DNA of 64,000 nucleotides from positions 66,494,148-66,558,147 of the forward strand of contig CM062296.1 in NCBI GenBank assembly GCA_031216915.1, written 5' to 3'. Shown piece after piece: positions 55,388 to 64,000 of the stretch. Under the pieces are notes generated by a model. That model did not search any database. It worked only from the letters and a program-made list of their open reading frames with translations, and was not told the DNA's origin. The stretch's first letter is position 1. Every line of letters begins with the position of its first letter. This DNA is from Pictodentalium vernedei. Its lineage: Eukaryota > Mollusca > Scaphopoda > Dentaliida > Dentaliidae. The position numbers and the translations under genes were made by a program.

Positions 55388-55478
55388 GTGGAAGTTAATG
55401 ACCTCTTTTGATATTCACATTTTCGCATCGATATAACGTTAGATGCTGGCGTGGCGTTAAGCACGAATAAAAAAATAT
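55388..55478 (+). mobile_element. 3' tail of the I/Nimb-type LINE
   Basis: GATATAACGTTAGATGCTGG and CGTGGCGTTAAGCACGAATA match the last 60 bp of the element at 23355-23400. It is probably the end of the copy at 53305, separated by later insertions. Confidence 0.75.
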
Positions 55479-55620
55479 TATTTTCAAACAATTTCAATAA
55501 AAGCATATCGTGTAACCCATCATTGGAATGGTTTTGTTTAAATGTTCAATAAAAAATGGAAGAATGATATTTAAAAAAAAATCAATTTTGATATCGTCTG
55601 CGTTGGGTAAAGGGTAAAGA
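55472..55620. mobile_element. Partial family A MITE (29394-type)
   Basis: ATTTCAATAAAAGCATATCG, CCCATCATTGGAATGG and GCGTTGGGTAAAGGG match the divergent MITE at 29394. The left end and half of the palindrome are gone. Confidence 0.7.
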
Positions 55621-55790
55621 TGATATGCACATGAATGCTACACATTCGTTATCATTTCGAAATTTCAAGTTTTATATGAAATTTCCATAAAATCAGTGTT
55701 AAATATATTGAATGCTTTCGGATATTAAGGGGGCTAACATTTCCGTAAATCTCCCCCAATGAAACAAATTGCTAACCATTTAAAATAAAC

Positions 55791-55857
55791 AGATACATAA
55801 ATAAATAACAAATAAATAAATAATTAATTAAATAAATAAATAAATTTAAAAAAAAAA

Positions 55858-55904
<47 letters not shown>

Positions 55905-55906
55905 AT
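55791..55906. repeat. (TAAA)n microsatellite
   Basis: About 115 bp of AAAT repeats with few interruptions. It may mark the poly(A)-like end of a lost retrotransposon insertion. Confidence 0.9.
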
Positions 55907-56460
55907 ATGACGCCGTTGCATTGTTGACCCTATGACCACCTATAACGTCACCTCAGAGTTCGACATTACACTTTACAGTTGGGAATTTCGTCGAGCAGCA
56001 CCACAATCTTTAGGTACATTTTTTCTAGACATTTTATTCCCAACATTTCGAAATTCTGAGGTTCAAAATAAAAGTCCACGAAAAAGATATAAAACTGACA
56101 TCGCTGGCATCAGAGGTCGACATTTTAATTCTAAAGATTTAGATGTACACTTTCAAATGACTAGGGAACAGTCTATGAAGTTCCTTGTAATTTGTATATA
56201 AAGGGATACCGAAATCAGAAAGGTAGCGTTTTAATGAGATATGGCAAAAATAGTCAAAACATTAAAGTGAAGTAAAAGCCTCAAAAATGGCGATAGATCG
56301 AAAAACTTTAAAAAAACAAAACAACTACGTCCTGTTTGTTAGCACGACAACATTCTAAAATCTAAAAAAGTACGACGCATTTGAATTTTTTATCTTGTGA
56401 CCCCCATACCCCATTCCACACCCCAATGACGTTATCGAAGAGTTAGAACATAACGGTTAG
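55907..56460. repeat. Long dispersed repeat, unit 1
   Basis: It starts with the 55108-type sequence and continues CGAAATTCTGAGGTTC, ACTGACATCGCTGGCATC, GGTAGCGTTTTAATGAG and CCCATACCCCATTCC. A second, diverged unit runs in the same order from about 56820 to 58045. Confidence 0.65.
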
Positions 56461-56495
56461 GAATATTCTATGACGACACCCACGCATTCATACAT

Positions 56496-56630
56496 TATCA
56501 CGTTCATGTGCATGTCCTGTAATTTGTATCAGATTTGAGGTCGCATTTACAATCGGATCGCAACGAGCCCGTCTGGTTAATACTTCCGAGAATCTGATAC
56601 AAATTAGGACATGCACATGGTCATGATAAT
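56496..56630. repeat. Foldback element
   Basis: About 135 bp. Arms TTATCACGTTCATGTGCATG...GATACAAAT-type and complement (arms about 42 bp) around a ~50-bp GC-rich, non-pairing centre. Confidence 0.8.
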
Positions 56631-56819
56631 ATAGTTATCTAACTATCCCATTACATAAAGCCCGTTTCCCTCATCTTTCAGTTTAAACTGGGTTAAAATT
56701 GGTAAAAACGGAAACTGAATCTGTCTTATAAGGAATTAGAACGGGTGTGGGGGAGGGGGATACAAACGTTGTTTCCGAGTTTTGGGGAGCGAATTAAGTT
56801 GATTGTTAGATAAATATAA

Positions 56820-58045
56820 TTTCTGTTAAGATTGTTTTCCTAAAATGTTAAGACGTTGAGGCTCAAAATGAGGTTAAAGCTAAAAGATCAAGAAAAAAAC
56901 AAAAAATTGGAATCGCTGACACCGGAGGTTGACATTTAAGGTAAAACAAATGGAGATGCACAGGTTGAAATGACCAGAAAACAGCGTTTGAAGTTTATAT
57001 ATATAGAATATACCCATAGTAGATTGGTGTTCCAAATATTTTATAAATAAAATATACCCAAAGTAGCTTGGTGTACCAAATGTTCACCACGAGTGGTGAA
57101 GTGGTGTTATTACATGATACGCCTTCGGTGAGCGGTCAACACCACTTCACCACGAGTGGTACACATTTGGTACACCAAGCTACTTTGGGTATATTTTATT
57201 TATACCATGATCGTCAGATCATTAATAGTCGCTATTATTTTTTTCTCGATTTTACTGAGCTCTAGACGTGCATACGAGCGAATCTGTTTTTGTTTACACG
57301 AGCATCGGTGGGCGGTACTTCCGCTGTCATTTTTATCGCCGAAACGAAATGAAAAAAAGAAACTGAGCTTTTTTCGTTTTAATAACATAATAACATACTA
57401 TTTCGAGTTATGCATGTTTTACTAACATGAGACAATGCATGTTTGTTAATTTTTGCCATCTTATGAGGTAAACCCATTTAAAAACGTAATAAGTAATTGC
57501 CACTTCCATTTCACTCTTCGCGAGGCGACGTACGATAAATTTAGACAAGTTTGCATTCAGGTCGACGTCGCCAAAGGTCAACGGGAATGTACTTCTACTG
57601 TAGGTGGAAATTTTTACTATTGAAATCACACTGCTGGCTTGTTCATTTCGGTTGGTGTGTAAAGCTAAAATTCATGCCATAGGCTTTTCTCATATAGTAG
57701 AATAGGTAATCATGGTATAAATACGAAGTAACCAGAATCACAAAAGTAGCGTTTTTAATAAAATATGACCAAGGTGGCCTAAACTTGGAAATGAAATATA
57801 AACGTAAAAAATCTCAAAACTCAAAACCATTGATCTCCTAATGTTTTGATGTTAACTGCATACTAAATTAAAAAAAATATCCTAGGTATTTTAATTTTTC
57901 CCTGTTACCCCACAGCCATGAAGTCACCTCACAGTTCCACCAAGACGATTGAGAATATCCTAGGATGGCACCATATTTCTCGATAAGGTTTCTGCGGAAC
58001 TTATATAATTAAAATTTCTAAATGCTGGGGTTCAAAGCCTGCTCC
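56820..58045. repeat. Long dispersed repeat, unit 2 (interrupted)
   Basis: GTTGAGGCTCAAAATG, GAATCGCTGACACCGGAGG, AAAGTAGCGTTTTTAAT and ACCCCACAGCCATGAAGTC follow the order of unit 1. The family D element (57030-57230) and about 400 bp of other sequence interrupt it. The start of a third unit (TGCTGGGGTTCAAAG) is cut off at 58045 by a LINE fragment. Confidence 0.55.
57030..57230. mobile_element. Foldback element (family D, copy 2)
   Basis: Inverted ends AAATATACCCAAAGTAGC and complement, arms CACCACGAGTGGTGAAGTGG, with outer TACCATGATCGTCAGAT matching the border of copy 1 (36063). A partial extra end lies just before it (57007-57036). Confidence 0.82.
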
Positions 58046-59790
58046 TCTCATTTGGTTTGTATACGTCAATTGACTGATGTCCTTCTGTCTTCCTTGATTT
58101 GTCTTTGAATATTGACGATGACTTGTGCGGGAGTGACTACGTTCCAACTGTATAGAAAACTGTGTTTTCGGCGGACGATGAGAAGTATCACTTGTAGTAT
58201 TAAAAAGGTCAACTGCGACACATTTTCAACACTTTGATCTGAACGGCTAGCACGGGAGACATTTGAAGAAAGTTTATTAAGAAATTGCTTGACATTGCAC
58301 ACACAGCCATCCCAGAATCCTCGGCAGATCCAAACCGTTTCACCAAATCAGGGTATGAAAATTATTGTAAACAGGCAAAAGAGAATTGCTAGAAAACAGA
58401 ACGGAAGTTTGGAAAGTCGGTGACTTCTAATGATTAGGACAAATTATTAACAAATTAAACGTAAAGATTAAAGGTAAAGAAACAAAATTAACGCAGAACA
58501 ACTAAACGATAACAACACACTAATTACACTGCAAAAAAAAAAACTTCAACCAAATTGCTATCAACGTTTACAGAACATTTGTCGTCTGAAAATTGTTGCA
58601 AACCAGAATTGTTCAAATTAAACGAAAACAGCAGGAAAAACCAAAGATTTACAACCCACATTGTGGAGTATTACAATGAACCTTTCTCTCACAAAACAAC
58701 TGAATAACTCTTTGCTTCAAGTACAATATTCTGCCACTGGACTCGATGAAATACACTATCAACATCCGTATCAAACTTTACTTGAACGTTTATTATCAGT
58801 TCTTAATGACATATGGTAGGATGTCGGGAAATTCTTGAGAAGTGGAATATTTTCATGTCTGACTAATATGATATCGTGTTTTGTTGTTTACCTAACATGC
58901 CGGTGTGACAGGAATGGAAGTCCGTAGGACAATTAGCCCCTCTGGACTATTATTCCGCGGAATTATAGTCCTAGGTCTAACATTTCTAGGAATAGTAGTC
59001 CGCCGGACTACTATTCCTAGAAATGTTAGACCTAGGACTATAATTCCGCGGAATAATAGTCCAGAGGGACTAACGTTCCTACGGACTTCCATTCCTTTTA
59101 CACCGGTATGCCCAGTAACATCTGGCAAAACAGGCCCCGCAAGCCTATGTCTGATTTTAAAATTCATTCCAATGACTTTAAACCACGTATCAGTAACTAT
59201 CGCAAATCTACGTGGCAGGATGAATGGGATGAAGCGCCAAATACCATACTCATCGCTTCCGACCAAATATTACTGATAAATATCCGCCATGTAAACTTTG
59301 TTGGAAAGGTAATTCTAAGAGGGTGTTACATTGGTCAAACAGGACTCATGTATTATTTTTTGTTAGAAGGTGCAATCAGAATATGTTCATTGTCAGCATG
59401 GTTTGACAGTGGAGCATATTCTGCCATACCGTATATAATTGTATGATGTCAAACAGTGATACTTCATTGCAGAATCTTTTAGGCATTATATTGCAACACC
59501 AGTCCACAAAGGATACCCTCATTTACCGCAGAAATCGACCGTTTTAACGTTTTGTAATGTGTTTATTTTTGTTAAACTAGAGTTTTCAAGTCTTAAATCA
59601 ACAGGTTGATTTCTATAGTATTCACCATACTTCTGTCATCAATCATTACTGTCGAAGCTACCACTGTGTTTATCATTCTATTTGCATTATTGTCAGATTT
59701 GATGCAAATCACTTTATTTAATAACTAGCATTGACATCTTTACACTTCAACCATTTACGCGCGCGAGATAACCTTAGACGCTGTTGTGGG
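58046..59790 (+). mobile_element. Decayed I/Nimb-type LINE with internal deletion
   Basis: Parallels the intact element from the endonuclease end (CTTCTGTCTTCCTTGATTT, about 20050) to the start of RT (about 20910). It then jumps to the RNase H end (TGATATCGTGTTTTG, about 22650) and continues to the 3' region (ACTAGAGTTTTCAAGTCTT). The last recognisable part is GATAACCTTAGACGCTG. It is interrupted by the palindrome 58900-59107. Confidence 0.85.
58900..59107. mobile_element. Large nearly perfect palindrome inserted in a LINE
   Basis: 208 bp with no loop: arms of about 100 bp, centre TAGTCCGCCGGACTA, outer ends GCCGGTGTGACAGGAATGG and CCATTCCTTTTACACCGGT. Only a handful of arm mismatches are seen. 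It sits where the RNase H GHVGIAGN region of the LINE should be, so it inserted after the LINE did. The near-identical long frames on both strands (58892-59276) are by-products of the symmetry. Confidence 0.92.
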
Positions 59791-59794
59791 GAGT

Positions 59795-61850
59795 CCGCCT
59801 CACTTGAATCTGATACAAGAAAAGGGAACTGTGAACAACATATTCCTTTTTGGCGTCAAAGAAAACCTGTTGTCATTTTGTACCTTGCGTCCTCAAAAAA
59901 GCCTGAGACAATTTTTTTTGCAGTTCCGTCCAAACATTATGCTGAAATACAGTCAAAGTATAGTGCATATAAAGGGTCCATACAGATGGATCTAAATCTA
60001 TTTTGGTTTGCTGGTTACTGGACATGGTGGCATCTCAGGTAACACCAGGACAGAACATGCAGCACAACAGGCTTTAACAAAGCCTCTCACTGATTTTAAA
60101 ATTCCTTTCAGTAATTGTAAACCACATATCAATAAGTAAATCAAATCTGCTTAGGAGGCGGAATGGGATGGGACGACAAATAGCAAGCTCCATCGCTTCC
60201 GACCAATTATTTTTTATCACTAATAGTTTAGTAGTAACATATGCACAAAAGGAAGCAACCAAGAGTTTCTTGGGGTTGACCGTGGAGTAAATTAATTTGC
60301 ATTTGCACTGATTTTGATCATGTCAGAAGGTAGTATTTCAGTGTATGATCTCACATAATGTTTTTTTTTATATCATACTTGCCAGCCCAAAATTCTTTCC
60401 TTTAAAATCATCAACATTTTAATCTATTTCAAAACTGTTTTTATTCTTGCACACTAGACTCTTCAAGTCTCAAAATCGTTCATTTTGTTTATATATCCTC
60501 ACTCATAACTGTTGAAACCAGTCCTGTCTTTGGCATTCGTAATTGGTAATTACGAGGGAATGTCAAGAAGTTTTGAGCCCAAGGCAAGTTTAATATCAGA
60601 GTTCTGAAATCAACTATGGGATATCGAACAACAGTTTATACTGAGGTCAGGACTGACTTACTGACACATGCATTCTTACTAGTTAGCCATCAACCGATAT
60701 AAAAGTGGTACCCCAATAGAAATGGCAGCAATGGAGAAAACTGAATGCAAAGCAGTCATAAAGTTTTGGTTCTGGGAGGCAATTCAGCTTAGTGATTTGA
60801 AGAAAGATTAACAGGTATTGATGGGAAGGATTCCCCATCATCTATCACACTAAACGATGGGTCAAGGAATTTCAACGTGGGAGAGAGAGTTTTGAAGATG
60901 ACCCCCGGCCAGACGTCCCACAATTAGAACTAGCCAAAACAATATTGACAAGGTGCACGATCTTGTGATGAATAACCACCGAATTACACTCCATGAGTTA
61001 GAGGAGACAACTGGCATATCACATCGATCAATAGAGACCATCCTTCAGGAACATCTATGCATGTCAATGATGAAGACAAGATGGTTTCCAAGAATGCTTT
61101 CAGATGAAATGAAGTTATCGAGGGTCACCACCAGTAATGCCATGTTAACAAAGATATAACCAAAATCTTGACGACTTCCTTTTTAGGTTAGGTTAGGTTG
61201 AAAGCCTTTAGATCCGTCTGCAAGGTTATGACCACGATATTTTGGGATAGTCGAGGGGTTATTCATATACATATAGATTATCTGCCACATGGAACAATGA
61301 ACGGTAAATATTATGCAAACTTATTGAGGAAGGTGTGACAGTCCATCAAGGAGAAGTGTCGTGGCAAAATCAGACATGGAGTTCTTCTCCATCAGGACAA
61401 TGCACCAGTTCACACCAGTCGTGCTGCCGTGGCAGGTGTCCAAGAATGTGGCTTTGAAATCCTGCCTCACCCACCTTATTCTCCCGACCTGGCACCAAGT
61501 GACTACATCTCTTTTCAAATTTGAAGAAACACTTACCTGCTCAAAGATTTCAAGATAAAGAGAAATTTACTGCTGCTGTGGAGGCTTGGCCACAGGTGCG
61601 GCATCAACGACAGGCAGGCGAGGTGGTACAAGTGTACTGAATTACAAGAGGACTATGTTGAAAAATAAATATGTCCTGTACCGATATTCAAGCTTTATTT
61701 ATGTTAGGCTCAAAACATTTTGACATCCCCTCGTATTTCATATTTTTATTCAATCATTTTTACTTCATATTTCTCATGCACACTTACTACCGTTTTCAGT
61801 CTAGTTGCTTATGTGGCGATAATATGCACCAATAAGAAAATAATATGCTT
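59795..61850 (+). mobile_element. Decayed I/Nimb-type LINE 3' part, host of the mariner
   Basis: Parallels 22185-22385, then 22660-22860, then 23010-23400 of the intact element (TGATACAAGAAAAGGGAAC, ATACAGATGGATCTAAA, GGACATGGTGGCATC, CACTAGACTCTTCAAGTCT). The 3' region resumes after the mariner with TTTATTCAATCATTTTTAC and ends GTGGCGATAATATGCACCAA. It lies head to tail with the previous copy. Confidence 0.85.
60553..61733 (+). mobile_element. mariner DNA transposon, inactive
   Basis: 1181 bp flanked by TA. Ends CGAGGGAATGTCAAGAAG...GAGCC and complement match in about 24 of 27 positions. It encodes a mariner transposase remnant from about 60722: an HTH-like N-terminus (TLHELEETTGISHRSIET near 60980), the first catalytic Asp in FWDSRGV near 61240, the second in HQDNAPVHTS (61396), and the third in YSPDLAPSD (61501), which gives a D-34-D spacing. 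Stops and shifts in several places make it defective. It was inserted into the 3' region of the LINE at 59795. Confidence 0.92.
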
Positions 61851-62268
61851 TTGTTGCCATAAACATTAATAAATAATTACATAAATGTATTATAACTCAC
61901 CCAGGTCCTCGCTACTTCTTTCACTGTCATTATAATGCACTTTTGTCATGATGTTAATCAAATACATTACCTAATGTAAATATTTATTATACGCTAAACG
62001 ATATATTATCGAAAAACATGCGGAAAGATAGAAATCGTATCACCCACTGTGAAGATTTAGAAGTTTTCACTTTCACGGTATCAATCAAAATGGCGGCTTT
62101 CAAATCATCATTTCAAGTTGAATACGAGTCAAAGTATCACTGGAAATGATCAGTTTGTTCTAACAACGTATAATGAAAAGAAAGTCTAGTGTTTTTGAGT
62201 GGATACCGACCATTGCCTGCAATAATTCATTACGTATTCACCTTGGAGTGACGAATAAAACCCGCTAG
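61851..62268. other. Intron sequence, no recognised element
   Basis: A 30-bp block AAGTCTAGTGTTTTTGAGTG at about 62183 is repeated at about 62565 and, inverted, at about 62680 (the foldback 62567-62704). Confidence 0.5.
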
Positions 62269-62377
62269 TCCAAACATGGCATGAAAGTCCGTAATATCAG
62301 TTTTTGGTTTGGTACGTCCTTTCAAAGGACGAACAAAACCAAAAACTTATATTACGGACTTTCAGCCCATGTTTGGA
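62269..62377. repeat. Foldback element
   Basis: 109 bp, arms TCCAAACATGG...GAAAGTCCGTAATAT and TTTTTGGTTT-type with complement, centre CGTCCTTTCAAAGGACG. Few mismatches. Confidence 0.87.
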
Positions 62378-62566
62378 CAAGACACACGTCAGTTGAATCA
62401 GATTGCAGGACGCTATCTGTTCCGCGTATCGATCAAATCACTTCCGCATATCAATGATTCAATGCGCTGTCAATTACTCAATGCGCTGTTTACTTTTATC
62501 CATCAATTCAAGATTGAAACGAGTGGAATTATCAGATTCTTAAAAAAGTGTATAATAAAAAGAAAA

Positions 62567-62704
62567 GCTAGTGTTTTTGAGTGGATTCCGAAACTTGTTA
62601 CCAAGACAAATGGCTATTTTCGCTCACACAAGCGCTCGCGAAAAATAAACATTTGTCTCGGTCACGCATGAGATAATGTTCGGTATCCACTCAAAAACAC
62701 TAGA
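62567..62704. repeat. Foldback element, second type
   Basis: 138 bp, arms CTAGTGTTTTTGAGTGGATT and complement, inner arms ACAAATG and GCGCTCGCG-rich centre. A further single arm copy is at about 62183. Confidence 0.75.
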
Positions 62705-62875
62705 TATCCTCTATATATTGTACCCGAAATAAAACTTTGCTACAACGATATGGCCTAGTATGCTGATATCACCCCAAATGTCAATAAATAAATGCATAAA
62801 GATGAATAGTGAAGATTATGTGACTATTGTTCAAGGTACATAATGAGGGAAGATATACGTATCCGAAATACCCAC

Positions 62876-63013
62876 CACATTCTTCTAAGTGAGACATGTC
62901 TCGACACCCTTCTACTTCTCCATTCTCGTCTAACTTCAAAATGCAACGATGTTTCCTGCTTGTAATAATTCCATTTTTACATAGCATTTGATCGTGTGTA
63001 GTATTCAGTATTT
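62876..63013 (-). CDS. Receptor gene exon: partial LDLa-like module
   Basis: A 138-bp minus-strand exon between the acceptor TTGTTCTTGCAG and the donor ATGTG|GTGGGT, phase 1 at both ends. It encodes MLCKNGIITSRKHRCILKL, then GEVEGCRDMSHLEEC. The GCRDMSHLEEC end followed by FECP of the next exon matches the module order I recall for GRL101-like receptors. Its first cysteines should come from an upstream exon, not found in the last 1 kb. Signal peptide and start codon are therefore outside the identified exons. Confidence 0.75.
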
Positions 63014-64000
63014 CTGCAAGAACAAAGTAATCGAAAATACCTTTATGAAACGAGGAAAATAGAAAACGAAAAGACGTGCACCTATGTTACAGCATCACCT
63101 CCATCCACAAAATAGGCCCTAGTGTTGCTCATAGATGTCTTTGGCGGGCGGTTTGCAACACAATGTTTACAGAATGGTCGCCGTGGACAGTTCACTGTCC
63201 ACGGGTAGGCAATATTTCCACGGACGCAGTAATATTATATTCCAAACATTAATCACTTGGTTCAGTTACTTCTATACATTTGGATCTCGGTGTGCGTGAA
63301 GTAGCCATGGAATCGAAACAAAAGGTGATCGTTCCGCATAACTTCCAAATGGCAATGCCAGTTTCGCTAAAGGGGATATGTGCATGGTATAGACAGTTTA
63401 AAATTGAATGCAGGAATGAGGCCTCTTGTGAATCTCCCATTAAGTGGGACATCTGGATTAAAACGGAAACCACATAAAACATATAACACTCAATGTTCCG
63501 AAGTTCTATTGACGCAATATCGATTTGAACCTGGGTTTTCTGCATAAATCGCAACGCAGGCCATGGAAGGGGGGGGGGGGGGGCATAAAATTGATTCTAG
63601 TAACTGTAATGCCGACACATTTATGATATAATTTTCAGGTTATTATTATTTGGTATTGTTCTGGGAACTGAATATGTGCCAAAGAAATGCTACTGAACTT
63701 TGATCAATTCACACTCTCCTAACAATAAATCAGATATTATGCAGGAATGATCATGTTTCGATATTCCATCATTTTGTAACTGTGAATGGTGGAATTAGGT
63801 CAAGATAACGATTTTACATGATGTGGTTTTCTTGAAGTGCATTTCGAGGATTTTTTTTTATTACGATATGTAAACGTATTATAGAAATCTCGCACCGATT
63901 GACATCATGCATACTTATGAAGCTCGATGTTACGTACACTGTAGTTGTAAATAGCAACAGTTGAAATTTTTGACGATTTGAAACCGAGTTGGGATTTTGG
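63014..64000. other. Upstream intron of the receptor gene; repeat and G-run
   Basis: The third copy of the ~110-bp repeat is at 63185-63262 (minus strand: TTTGGAATATAATATTACTG, CGTCCGTGGAAATATTGCC), with a 10-bp dyad CAGTTCACTGTCC beside it. A G-run lies at about 63569-63583. Frames at 63249-63554 (minus) and 63280-63477 (plus) have no clear domain or splice sites, so no exon is called. Confidence 0.5.

Noticed and set aside
58892-59276. Long overlapping frames on both strands encoding nearly the same peptide
   Set aside because: The region is a loopless palindrome, so both strands necessarily read alike. Its composition has no domain and it sits inside a dead LINE.
63249-63554. Further receptor exon upstream of the partial LDLa-like exon
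   Set aside because: The frame lacks LDLa cysteine spacing and no phase-1 acceptor/donor pair brackets it. It overlaps a dispersed repeat at its 3' side.

Overview
The window is animal nuclear DNA. It has spliced exons with GT/AG borders separated by roughly 10-15 kb introns, non-LTR retrotransposons, tRNA- and 5S-derived SINEs, and many small non-autonomous DNA elements. A bivalve or other mollusc is the best guess. The one clear host gene looks like a GRL101-type LDLa/LRR receptor, a family expanded in molluscs. Two interspersed repeats also resemble repeats I associate with bivalve genomes: the AGGTCACTGTGACCT minisatellite and the units ending in GGTGAGCTAAAAA. The species call is inference. 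LAYOUT: 1-4.8 kb holds decayed virus-like remnants, including an F-type envelope gene fossil, plus an ORF with a Cys/His zinc-binding pattern. 4.8-8.7 kb has no gene I recognise. 8.7-12.1 kb is a tRNA-SINE, a 157-bp minisatellite with near-consensus oestrogen-response-element palindromes, and a run of ~170-bp monomers broken by a 100-N assembly gap. 12.1-23.7 kb is a tandemly repeated ~2.3-3 kb non-coding unit, into which a nearly intact 6.1 kb LINE of the RNase H-bearing I/Nimb type has inserted with a 13-bp target duplication. 26.4-63.0 kb is the minus-strand receptor gene. Four exons fit together in phase: LDLa-like 63013-62876, LDLa 47981-47865, LDLa+LRR+TM1-6 37780-36371, and TM7 26573-26446. 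Its 5' end, and probably its last exon, are not identified. The three introns (about 14.9, 9.9 and 9.8 kb) are filled with mobile DNA: a Crypton recombinase remnant, a large inverted-repeat locus with integrase remnants around a captured LINE endonuclease fragment, a complete 5S-derived SINE, a Jockey-type LINE on the minus strand next to a 48-bp minisatellite, several decayed copies of the I/Nimb-type LINE, and a mariner nested in one of them. THE RECURRING THEME is palindromic DNA. At least a dozen different small elements carry a nearly perfect central hairpin inside ordinary transposon ends. One family has TTAA targets and CCCTTTACC ends (about ten copies), another has TA targets and CAGTTAAAAC ends (five copies), and others occur once or twice. 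Transcripts of the receptor's long introns would therefore contain many long hairpins. All calls come from reading the sequence; no database search was possible.
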